From: Antitrichia curtipendula
Taxonomy: Eukaryota; Streptophyta; Bryopsida; Hypnales; Leucodontaceae
Direction: 5' to 3'
DNA: 64,000 nt
Assembly: GCA_951230915.1 (NCBI GenBank)
Contig: OX579641.1
Span: forward strand, 5,270,001-5,334,000
The notes below the pieces were generated by a model, which ran no database searches, was not told the origin of the DNA, and saw only the letters and a program-made list of their open reading frames with translations. The translations under genes and the position numbers were made by a program. Below are positions 21,689 to 31,866 of the stretch, piece after piece. Positions within the stretch are counted from its first letter, which is position 1. Each line of letters opens with the position of its first letter.

Positions 21689-22136
21689 GTTTGTAGTCTA
21701 AGGTTCCTTGTGAGGATTGTAGAGTTTGTTTTGTTGCTTGGAGGTGAGCTTGTTGAGGGTTGTCAAGGTATCAACTAATAGCATGGCATATATTTGGTCT
21801 TGTGTTGGTAACATATATTAAGCTATCTACCGTAGATTGATAGTATTGGGGATCTATTGTTGGTGTCATGGATTCCTTGTAGAGTTGTAATTTGGGATCC
21901 ATGGGAAGCTTTGTAGGGTTTCATGTTGACAAGCCAAATTGGTGCAATAATTGTTGGATATAGGTACGTTGTTGAACAAAATCCCTATGTTATAAAATTC
22001 AAGCTTGGTTCTAAGGTAGTTTCTAGTATAGCCTAAGTTGGTCATCTCAAAATGTTCTTGAAGAGCCTTTTTGATGCATGAAATTGTAGCAATATCATCA
22101 TCGGTATCCAAAACATCAATAGATCATCTATATATA

Positions 22137-23362
22137 CTAGTATGATAATAGCTTTGCCATCAATAAATGAAGAGTATATGTTCGAGTCAACATTGCTACG
22201 AACGGTGTAGGAAGTCTTTCACCATGCAGCTCACAATAGTTATTTAGCACGCAGCAAGCAATTGTGACAGTACCACATTTGTCAACATTGCCATTGAAGC
22301 TCTTCAAAATCCTCCACCAATTCTTTAGAGCACCAAATGCATGCTCAATGATAACCCTGCCTGAATTGATAGAAGCATCAAACCTCTTTTGATCACGAAA
22401 TGTCGGGTTTGCTTGCTTGTAATTCTTCAATAGATAAGGGCAGCTTGAGTACACCGTATCTCCAATCAAGTATAGTTGTACTTATACACCTCTAACCACA
22501 ATAGTAGGATCTAATAAAATCCGTCATAGATGCAAATCTTGGTACAAAGAAGACCAATGGAATTGCCTTGCATCATGGATCCCACTTGGCTGCCCTACAC
22601 AAACATTCCAGAAGATTTTGTCCATATCGCAACCCCCCTACAACACAACACTATGGAACTTCTTCCTATTGAAGAAATCTACAGCCACGGGTGTGATGTG
22701 ACTACTTGGGTGTGGAGAAAGAGGAATGTGGATCCCATCTATGGCTCCACAAATGTTTGGCAATCTTGTAGAATTTCAGAATCTCTCCATGATGTCATAC
22801 AGTCTCCCCGGTTGGTGTGTGAATGTATGTGGTAAAAAGACCTTGGTTTTGACTATTGAGGACTCTACAAACTATATCTGTATACTTACAAATTGTAGAT
22901 GCATCACATACGTAAAAGTCATTCATCTTCTCACATGAATGACCACAAGCCAATCGATCAATTACCAATTTCACATGTTTGCGAATTGGTATGGGGGGCC
23001 GAACAAAATAAGGTGCATGAGATTGTGAGAATGGGGTCAATTCTAGCACCAATTGTTCAAATGCCAAAAATGACATCCGAAATGTATCAAAATATTTTTT
23101 ATCAAGCATGTCATGGGACGTATGCCAAACGCCATCTTCTATGACATTCTGGTACACATACTAATGAGGCTCAATCCACCAAAAATGGCCATCAAAGCAT
23201 TGGAGCCATGTCGCAACCACTACAAACGGCAACACAATTGCACTTGTAGACAATTCTAAAAGATCTACCGGTGGCAGAAGGTGCCTTTGCCGAGGTACAA
23301 TCGCAAAAAAAATGAAAAAAAGCTAGAAGAAGTAAATTTGCTTCATCCACATCCAGTGCCAT
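22137..23362 (-). pseudogene. PIF/Harbinger transposase relic
   Basis: Broken DDE transposase of the PIF/Harbinger (HARBI1-like) superfamily, minus strand. A start is plausible at 23362 (MALDVDEANLLLLAFF). The N-terminal part (23157-22795) includes FDTFRMSFLAFEQLVLELTP and IDRLACGHSCEKM. The catalytic core follows in another frame: LPNICGAIDGIHIPL (first Asp at 22737-22739), VDFFNRKKFHSVVL, NVCVGQPSGIHDARQF (second Asp at 22572-22574), GDTVYSSCPYLLKNYKQ, and VIIEHAFGALKNWWRILKSF (Glu at 22344-22346). All three acidic residues survive, but there are stops at about 22785, 22643 and 22527 and at least two frame changes. C-terminal sequence runs into the copia relic near 22200. The Tourist-like MITEs in this window belong to the superfamily that such an enzyme would mobilise; a direct link is inference. 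Confidence 0.93.
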
Positions 23363-23604
23363 GGTTTACTACATGCACAAACTACTAGAGAAACTGCTTG
23401 AAAAACAAGTAAGGTTCTCCCGTATTTAGCCTTTCCAGAGAGACTCAAGAAGTCTCCAAGGCGGTGTGAAAACAACCATTATTAAATATCTTTATTATTA
23501 GTTTGTAGGATTATTTTAAAGAAATTTCAATATTGTATGTGACAATGACAAGGGATTAAGGTTAATGATGCATACGTTATTAGAAGAATTATAATTCATG
23601 GTCA

Positions 23605-23805
23605 TAAATTCCCACCTAAACCCAAGCATTACTCAACGAATTCCGAATTATTAAGCACAACCAATAATTCCTATCTAAACCGCTAGCATTATTGTAAGAC
23701 TTTAGAATTATTGAGCGTTCCATTTAGACTTACCTAAACCACTAGCATTATTGAAAGCCTTGAATTATTGGACTTACCTAAACCACCATCATTAATTGTC
23801 TTTGT
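23605..23805. repeat. About 50-bp degenerate tandem repeat
   Basis: Roughly 3.5 copies of a unit containing CCTAAACC(A/G)CTAGCATTATTG and a GAATTATT(G/A) tail. It lies 240 bp beyond the Harbinger start and could be subterminal repeats of that element. Confidence 0.6.
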
Positions 23806-25516
23806 CCTTAGTTTTAAAACAAAAAAAAGAAAAAGGAGTTACCACGCCTTAGAGGCGTGGCACTCAGGCTTCTAGAAAGCCTCTTGTGCGGTGCAATTGG
23901 AGGTGGTGTTGTTGTGCCCTGCAACCTCGAGAATCACAAAAACTCAGCCCCCTCCTAGCTCGCTACTTGCCCCCAAGAAGTTCTTCACCCCTTGCAGCCA
24001 GCACTACTCGGTGTTGCATGTGCGGGGTGTTACTTTTGATGCAAGAGCGTTAGATTTATAATTTCCATGGGCATTGGAGAATTAGTTTATTTTAATTTTT
24101 AAAATTTGGGAGGCTCATGAAGAATACACAAACCTATGGATCCACCATCAATATTTACAATTATTGAACCTAAAAGGTGGAAAATATGTGTGGAAGAAAG
24201 TGTGGTTTTGTCAAAGACTTCCCATCAACTTCTTCTAATTTACAGTCCATTTTTTTTTAATCTACAATCTTGTTTATAATCCTTTTGACCTATTCAACTT
24301 GTCATAAATTGTTTAGAACCTTCCTAAATAGGATATTGGGGCAAGTTGCCACAAGAATCCCACTTATACAAACCTCCTTCCTCCAAACATACTATACCAC
24401 AAATACACCTCCAATGTTAGGCTCTCCCCAACTAAAATCCTAGGTCCAAAAAATCTTAACAATTTATTAAAGATAAGTCTATCACCAACTTGGACATTTT
24501 AAGGCTAAAATGAAAAGGAAAATAGGTCTATGTAACACTAATTTTGACACTTTTAGACTTAGCCTAAAAGTTAATTAAAAAAATAGTTCTAACATCGACT
24601 TCCAACCTTTTAGCCTAGTTGTCTATCTAGATTTAGATCTACACATTGATTAAAAATAGCTCTAATAACAACTTTGACAACTTTTGAGTTATCTTCTCCT
24701 TGCATATCAAGGTAAATCACACAATGCCATTATGAGTTATCTTTACTTTGTATATCAAAGGTGAGCCATAGAATGGAAGTAATCTTTACTTTATACATCA
24801 AAGTGAACCACACAATGCAAATTATCTTTGCTTTGCTTCCGTCTTTGATGTCCTTATAGATTGTATCTTGTTGCACAAAGCTATGGCTACCTTGTCTCTA
24901 TGCCATCTAATTTTAGAAAAATAGTGTCCTTCTATACTTTTTCATACTCTATTTGTAATTCTAGGTTTAGCCATTACAGTGATGAATTGTTAAATTTGTT
25001 GATTTCTCATATAGCAAATACTTGTCAGATTGGCTCTAGGCTTTGAGTCAATTATTCTTTATCTTTTTCCAATTACGCTATGCAATTTTGCTTTTAGCAA
25101 TTGCTTTGATAATAATATCAATTTTGTTGCTTCAGTAGGCAAATTTTTATTAAATAATTTAAAAAAATTGAATATATGAATGATTTGCCTAATATTTCAA
25201 CCCAAGTTGATGGCATATAAATATTTGATAGACAAGTATATTGACCTTTCATGATTTTTTAAATATATCAATTTGAAAACATAGTTACTTAGTTGTTTGT
25301 TTAATAATATATTACACTTGCTTAGATGATCTTTATTCTTGGTGCAAAATTCTTAATGCAAATTCTTGTTAGTTAAAAATTGCAAAATCTAATGCACACA
25401 AGTATAATAAATGATAATTCCTTTGCTGGAGAACAATTGGAAGCACAAACTGCATGTCAAGGATGATCTTGAAATTCCATTGGATGTCACCAACTACAAG
25501 TAGGCTATTCTACCTC
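23806..25516. other. Mixed intergenic DNA
   Basis: 23842-24040 is GC-richer and starts with two adjacent hairpins (CCACGCC/GGCGTGG at 23842-23860, AGGCTT/AAGCCT at 23866-23882). From 24060 on it is AT-rich with no recognised gene. Confidence 0.4.
23842..23882. repeat. Two adjacent small hairpins
   Basis: Stem CCACGCC with loop TTAGA and GGCGTGG, then five bases later stem AGGCTT with loop CTAGA and AAGCCT. A GC-rich island in AT-rich DNA. Confidence 0.6.
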
Positions 25517-25520
25517 TTAA

Positions 25521-25619
25521 CCCCTAAAGTCCCTAGTGTCCCCTCAAGGGACAATTGAAGGTTTGGGTAAGCTCTTATGATGTCCATTTTTGACATGATT
25601 TTTTGAAACTGTTTTAAAA
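25521..25619 (+). mobile_element. TTAA-2 5' stub
   Basis: Follows TTAA (25517-25520): CCCCTAAAGTCCCTAGTGTC, then a CCCTCAAGGGACAA block. Broken after about 100 bp by another TTAA-2 start at 25620. Confidence 0.75.
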
Positions 25620-26131
25620 CCCCTAAAGTTCCATTATCTCCTCGGGGGACAAATGGATTTTAAGAGGCTCTTATGAGTTGAAAATTTGTCCTGATTTTCT
25701 GAAATTTTTTGTGAAGGTAGAAAATCACATTAGCTTTTGGAAAGAATAAGTTTTATTTCAATTGGTGCATTGGAGCAAAAATTATGGCACAAAGCATGTA
25801 AAAATTATGGACAATCTCATTTGAGGGCAATCAAAGCATCTTCTTTTTAAAATAACTTATAGGATTCATATCTAAATTCAAATTTCACACTTTTATAATA
25901 AAATTTCACAAGGTTAAAATCTCTTGCTAGAAAAATCTCATTGTTAGAGAATATTGTGTTTGAATTCCGTCTTAGAATTATTAACAATTTAGCTTCCCTT
26001 CAATCTTGAACCTACTTCTACTTAGTTAACAATTTTTTAATGAGTGAAATTTTAATTTAATATTTTTTAATTTTATAGACTCTCAATTCAATTCTTCAAC
26101 ATAAAAATATGAAAAAAATTTAATTGAAAAA
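25620..26131 (+). mobile_element. TTAA-2 element, 5' part, broken by TTAA-1
   Basis: Starts CCCCTAAAGTTCC after TTTTAAAA and follows the TTAA-2 sequence (CTCGGGGGACAA, TTTTATTTCAATTGGTGC, ACAATCTCATTTG). It ends at a TTAA (26132-26135) into which a TTAA-1 copy is inserted. The 3' half was not found beyond it. Confidence 0.8.
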
Positions 26132-26135
26132 TTAA

Positions 26136-27057
26136 CCCCTAATGTTCCATGACTATGTTTTCACCAAAAATGCTCAAGAACTGCCATTTTTAGTACAAGT
26201 ACCAAATTTTTGAAATTTTTATTTTTCACACAACTGTAGGATCTTCAGTTGTCGTATGCTGACTTGAAAATATGTGGTAAAAATTTCAGAAATTTCCACC
26301 GTGTGGATTGCAAGACATAAGCATTCAAATTCATTAAAATCATTTTCTTGACCCTGCAAAAAAATGGGCAGCTGCACTTCACAAGTTCACTTTCTATGAA
26401 AAATGTCAAAAATGGTGGTACTTCTTTGGATTCATTTTCCTAGAGAAGTTGTATACATGCTTGGAAATTTTCACACCATTTGGAGTTGTACAACATATAG
26501 GAAAAAAATAATAAGTAGAAAGAAGTAGAGGATGATTCAAAATACAAAATTGTTAAGAATTTGGTTATGGAATTGAAAAATAACGATCCCAATGATTGAA
26601 ATGTTGTAATGAACAATCTACATCCTATGATTTTATTTTTTTCAAAAAGTATTGAAAATTGAGTGAGATAAAAGACTTCAATGTTTATTTTTGAGTAGAG
26701 AATCTATAACTATCCTCAAACTAAAATTCCTCATAACTTTTGACTCATTGGTCAAAATGGAATGATTCAAATCTCTCCACCTATATATAACTTTAGAAAA
26801 CCAATTTCAAATTTTTATTTTTGAAAAAGGTGATTTTTTATGATCTGCCCGGACTGCTCGGCTAGGAAAAAAAATACCATATTAGGTCATAACTTTTGAC
26901 TCGTATTTTCAAATGTCATGAAAACTAGTGCGTATGAAAGTTATTCCTTGCGCACAACTTCTATTAAAATTTCAGCCAAAAATATGAAAATCTTGAGTCA
27001 TAGGTACCTGCCCAAAAAATTTATATTGCCAAAAAATGCATGCTAGTCCTTTAGGAG
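26136..27057 (+). mobile_element. TTAA-1 element, full length
   Basis: 922 bp. The left end CCCCTAATGTTCCATGAC follows TTAA (26132-26135); the right end TAGTCCTTTAGGAG precedes TTTA, a decayed TTAA. It contains all TTAA-1 blocks (GGGCAGCTGCACTTCACAA, TACAACATATAGGAAAAAAA). Confidence 0.88.
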
Positions 27058-27059
27058 TT

Positions 27060-28498
27060 TATACAGGAATACAAATTAGCTTTTAGGGGATATAATTTCA
27101 ATTGGTGCTTGAGGGTAAAAATATACCACCTAAGTTCTAAAAGTAGTTCACCGAGCAACCAAAAAAATCACAAAAACTCAATAAAAATTTATTTAATTTT
27201 TAATTTTTTATAAAAAATACTTTTGCCTACATAAAAAACTTTGATTCATATTCCATTTGGACTAGTGATGAGAAAGTTATGGAGAGTCTTGTTTTTTTGA
27301 CATTCTTGCTAGAACAATCTCACCGTTGATATTAGTGTATTTCAATTCTATTTTAGAACTCTTCACAATTAAATTTTTCCTTCTATCTCATATTTGCTTC
27401 TAGATAACAATTTTTTATGAATAGAAATCAAGTGGGTTCTTTAATCCCTAAAGGACCGAGGCCTTTTCTCCATCAAAACACACTCAAAAATGCCACTTCT
27501 ACTGCAAAAAGAAAAAACTTAAAATTTTACTTTTTCTGCATATCTAACCATAGGATCTTATATTAGACTAGTATTAGAATGTATGCAAGAAATTTCAGAA
27601 ACTTTGACATCATAGATTGTAAGATATTTGCATCCAAAGTGAAGAAAACAAGTATTTTTGCACCTTGCTTGACTAAATTTTTGGCTTTGAATCTTTTTAA
27701 CTTAAATATTTTGCACTATTGATTTTGATTTTCTAAGTTTTTATGTTCAATATTTGAATTGAGAATCTAGGGAAAAAAAGCCAAGAAAGAAACACTTAAT
27801 TTTTACTCATTAAAAATTTATTAAATAGAAGTAGGTTCAAGATTGAAGGAAAAAACAAATCATTAATAGCTCTGAGATGAAATTGAAATACAATAATCCC
27901 ACTTGTGAGATTGTTTTAGCAAGCAAATACAACCTTGTTTAACAATTTTTTTGGAAAATTGTAAAAATTGCACTAAAAAAAAGAATCCTACAAGTTATTT
28001 TGGGGGACAATCTTATTTTTTTCCGGGCACCAATTGAAATAAAAATTATATAACCACAAAGCTCTTGCAAAACCGCACATCCTCAAAAAAATTCAAAAAA
28101 TTTCACTAAAAATTGAGGTCATAGGAACCTTCCCGGATCCAAATTGACCCTTGAGGGGACAAACGGTCCTTTAAGGGGTAAGAAAAAATCCCCTACTCTC
28201 AATTCAATTCTTCAATATGAAAATTTTGCAATTCAAAATTAGTAGTACAAAAATTTTAAGTTAAGAAGATTCAAAGCCAAAAAATGTAGTCAAGCAAAGT
28301 ATTAATAAACTTATTTTTCTTGCAATCTACTTAGTTAAAGTTTCTAAAACTTCATCCAAACCTTTTTAATATACTAGTCTAGTATAAGATTTTGAGTTAG
28401 ATATGGAGATAAATTTATTTTTATTTTTTTGCTCTTTGCAATAGAAATGACAGTTTTGAGTGTTTTTTGATTAAAAAAAAGCCGTTAGACTTTAAGGG
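27060..28498 (+). mobile_element. TTAA-2 element interrupted by an inverted TTAA-2
   Basis: Left part 27060-27440 (from TTAGCTTTTAGGGGATATAA to AACAATTTTTTATGAATAG) lacks the first 100 bp. Right part 28180-28498 resumes at the exact following block (CTCTCAATTCAATTCTTCAA) and runs to GACTTTAAGGGCTAAA. The interruption, 27445-28178, begins at TTAA 27441-27444. Confidence 0.82.
27445..28178 (-). mobile_element. TTAA-2 element nested in another TTAA-2
   Basis: Starts TCCCTAAAGGACCGAGGCC after TTAA; ends CGGTCCTTTAAGGGG. Internal blocks are the reverse of 29972-30885. About 734 bp, so part of the interior is missing. Confidence 0.85.
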
Positions 28499-29967
28499 CT
28501 AAATTTTGTTTTTTTATACTTCTTTGGAAAATTGTATTTGTATATTTTGCAATCTATTGTGTTGTCAATTTTGTCAATGATTACTTTTTTTTAAACTAAT
28601 TTCACAGTCATTTTAGTAACTTGAATTTGAAATTTTAATCTAAACAAAGTAAGATTACCATAAATATAAAGAGTGGGGTGATGAATTATGTGCCATTGGG
28701 TAAAATTAATGTATTGGATTTTGACGCTTCTTATTTTGAAGCCACTGGATATACGCTATTGTAGAAACTGCCTTAATGTTATTGGATTTTATATTGAGTC
28801 ATAACTGAAGCCAACAAACTTAATTTAGTACTTCAAACTTCACTGCTTATTATTTTTTAAACAAAATCTTCAATATGTATTACACTAACACTTTGTACTG
28901 TTTATACTATTTAGATTAAAATACTTTATTATATTTTTACAAATTATTGTATTACTGAATATTTTTTATTTAATACCAAAATAGGAAATCATTTAGTATA
29001 TTTAGAGTAAATGATATGTCCTATTTAAAACATTGTTTAAGAACAAATATAACATTTATTGATGGCTATTTGGAGCACAATGGTTGGAAGCCAAAATCAT
29101 TAGCTTACACTTTTTTGGTAGTTTATTGTACCAAAATTACATGAATTTAAGAGGGGCACAAACATGACAATCTATATCCAACATTCATTCAACTTTCATT
29201 TGGATTTTTTTCAAAGTCTTACAAATTAGATCTCATTTTATACAAATTTATTCAACTTAGAGTGAGATCTCACACTACCAAAGGCCTTCCAATTTTTCAC
29301 TATATATGTTCATGTTTTATAACCTAAATTTATCAATTATATCCAATTAAAAAGGGGAGAAAACTATTAGACATCAAGATGCAATTGAATCAGTTTTTCT
29401 ATCTTTTGCATAGTTTCTTTAATAGTTTTATTTTTGAATAATTTTGGAGGGATAGAGTTTGATTATTATTTTAATTTCACTTCTACTAACTACACAAATT
29501 ATGTACCTTCGTACTACAACTAGTGGAACAACTTTGGAACAAAGTTTCACGGATTTGTTGTTCTTGTTGGGCATGTTCTATGTCTCTATTCCCCATGAAA
29601 ATTAGTGGAGATATGCCTAACATGATGATGAATTTGGTAGGTTTTTAAATTCAAAATCTGGGGTGCAATTAGAGTTCACAAACAAAGCTCAAAGTGAACT
29701 AAAATTCTAAGGTAGGATTACAAAACCTTTTTCTTTTACTTAAAATGATTATATCTTTCAACCTATAAGGTCAAATTTTGCAATTCTTTTACTGCATATT
29801 CTCATACAAGTTTAAGGCAAGATCCTACAATTGGATTGTTGAAGATAGCAATAATTTTCTGTTACCCTCGCAAGTTTTGTATTATTTTTTCCCTTTGTAC
29901 AAAATAAAAATAGCACTTATGATGATAAAATGAAAATTTGTGCCCAAATAAATTTAAAAAAAAACTC
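28499..29967. other. AT-rich intergenic DNA
   Basis: No coding, RNA or clear repeat signal seen. Confidence 0.5.
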
Positions 29968-29971
29968 TTAA

Positions 29972-30885
29972 CCCCTAAAGCCCCGTTTGTCTCCTTGGGG
30001 GACAATTTGGGTCCGGGTAGGTTCATGTGACCTCAATTTGTAGAGAATTTTTGGGGGATTTTTTGAGGCTGTGCAATTCTGCAAGAGCTTTGTGCATATA
30101 TAATTTTTATTTCAAATGGTGCCCAAGGGAAAAAATTATGTCAAAAATAGAGTTTGGTGGGCAGCACAAAAAAATCACAGAAAGTCAAAATAAATTTCTT
30201 AAATATTTTTTTCAAAATCTATGTCTTTTTGTCTACATTTGATGCTTTAATTCATTCTATTTGGACTAATAATGAAAAAGTTATGGACAATCTTATTTTT
30301 TTGGGCAATCGAAGCATCTTCTTGAAAAAATAACTTTTAGGATTCATTTTGGAATGCAATTTTTACAATTTTCAGAAAAAAATTGTTAGACAAGGTTGAA
30401 TTTTCTTGCTAGAACAATCTCACCGTTGGGATTATGGTATTTCAATTTTGTCTTAGAGCTATTAACGATTTAGTTATTCCTTCAATCTTGAACCTACTTC
30501 TACTTAACAATTTTTTAATGAGTAAAAATTTAGTGTTTTTTTCTTGAATTTTTTTCCTAGATTCTCAACTGAAGTATTCAACATATAAACTTAGAAAATC
30601 AAAATCAACAATACAAATAATTTAAGTTAAATGGGTTCAAAGCCCAATAATCTAGTCATGCAAGGTGCAAAAAAACTTATTTTTCTTCACTTTGAATGCA
30701 AATATCTTGCACTCTATTTGGTCAAAGTTTTTGAATTTCTTGCATACATTCTCATACTAGTCTAGTATAAGATCCTACGGTTAGATATGCAAAAAAAACC
30801 AATTTTTATAGTTTTTTGTTCTTTGCAATAGAAGTGACAGTTTTGAGTGTGTTTTGATGGAGAAAAGGCCTCGGGGCTTTAGGGG
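29972..30885 (+). mobile_element. TTAA-2 element, full length (reference copy)
   Basis: 914 bp flanked by TTAA (29968-29971, 30886-30889). Left end CCCCTAAAGCCCCGTTTGTC; right end, reversed, CCCCTAAAGCCCCGAGGCC, a 14-bp perfect inverted repeat. The reversed 3' half (GCATATCTAACC, GTAGGATCTTATACTAGACT) resembles the 5' half of TTAA-1, so the two families are related. A 71-codon frame at 30027-30242 has no family match. Confidence 0.9.
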
Positions 30886-30889
30886 TTAA

Positions 30890-31735
30890 GCTAATCTTTT
30901 TTACAGCAACCAGACAAATTCAGGAGTATTAATAATAAGTCAAACACTCTCTCCAACCCTCTCTTCCTCCACATCTTTGTTTGCGTCCATTGCACCCAAC
31001 GGACTTTTTAACAGCCCCATAATCGACCCCAAACCTGATCCAATGAAAACACTCAAAATTCCCTCCCAAGAATTCATTCTAAGTTGACCATTGGATCCGA
31101 GAATTCCCAAACCCAAAGTCCATTACATGCATGCATCTTCTTCACTTGCGTTTTGTTTCTCTGACAAACACAAGCGGCCAGGCCAGACCGCTTGGTTTTG
31201 GCTCCCTGAACTTACTACGAAAAATTGAATGTTCATGTCCCCGAGCAAGCGAGCGAGCGAGGGGCTTTAATTATTGTTGCAGCCAAAGCTGGGCTTTTGT
31301 TTCAGGTGTGGTTGAAATCAGGCCCCCGGGGGTGTGGGCTCTTCACATGGAGGCTTTAGAAGAAGGGGCAGCTTGATTTGGGGCTGCACAGACAGAAAGA
31401 CAGTTGAAATAAAATATTACTTTACTTACAAGCTGAGCGACCTCTGCTCGCCCTGCATTGGACAGATATATATGCTTACAGGGGGGGGGGAGGTATTGGA
31501 TCAGCTTTTGCCGGCATAACTTCCACTTGAATGTGAACGTGATGAATGAAAAACTCACTCACTTGCGCGGTTATTAATTTGTAACCACGCCTACTTATTA
31601 TAAGAGCATCCTCGATGGAAAACTTAACAGGAGACTGACACAGGAAGTCACTGTAAGGAGAGTCGGAAATTAAACACGGAGAAAACAATTGCACCCCATC
31701 CAACCTCTATTAGACTCACATCAGGAAAGTTAGGG
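30890..31735. other. GC-richer unassigned block
   Basis: 31090-31400 is noticeably less AT-rich (GAGCAAGCGAGCGAGCGAGG, GGCCCCCGGGGGTGTGGG). Frames of 60-80 codons exist on both strands, with a possible acceptor TTTGTTTCAG at 31305. No protein family recognised; it may be an exon, a promoter or a transposon end. Confidence 0.3.
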
Positions 31736-31866
31736 CATGCCAATATGGTGCAGCAAAAGACTAACAAGCTAATTTGGTGCCAACCTCCATGCAAAATCAG
31801 TATCAAACCTAGCATGGAGGTTGTTAGCAAATTAGTTTGATAGCGTTTCAATGCACCATATGGGCA
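31736..31866. repeat. 131-nt imperfect hairpin
   Basis: GCC(A/C)ATATGGTGCA at the left pairs with its reverse at the right end, and CCAACCTCCATGC (31773-31785) pairs with GCATGGAGGTTG (31812-31823). The stem is about 54 bp at roughly 75-80% pairing with a loop of about 26 nt. MIRNA-like or foldback MITE. Confidence 0.65.

Larger units (their letters stand above)
20835..22200 (-). pseudogene. Ty1/copia pol relic (RT-RNase H)
   Basis: Degenerate reverse transcriptase/RNase H region of a copia-type LTR retrotransposon, read on the minus strand. In order: SFIDGKAIIILVYIDDLLM with the YIDD catalytic box at 22123-22134; after a frameshift, KKALQEHFEMTNLGYTRNYL; then DSLIYVTNTRPNICHAIS; LQATKQTL...GTLDYKL; PIVLLSTIKAEYKVLSKVAK (from the TEAEY RNase H region); NQSLIKLISN; and TTKQKANFLTKPPN near 20840-20870, the usual pol end. 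Frameshifts and stops are frequent, so it is dead. Two MITEs interrupt it (21065-21330 and 21559-21688), and the copia reading resumes on the far side of each. No LTRs, gag or integrase identified. The upstream end abuts the Harbinger relic near 22200. Confidence 0.88.

Noticed and set aside
22530..23144. Plus-strand frames of 70-101 codons over the Harbinger relic
   Set aside because: Shadows of the minus-strand transposase.
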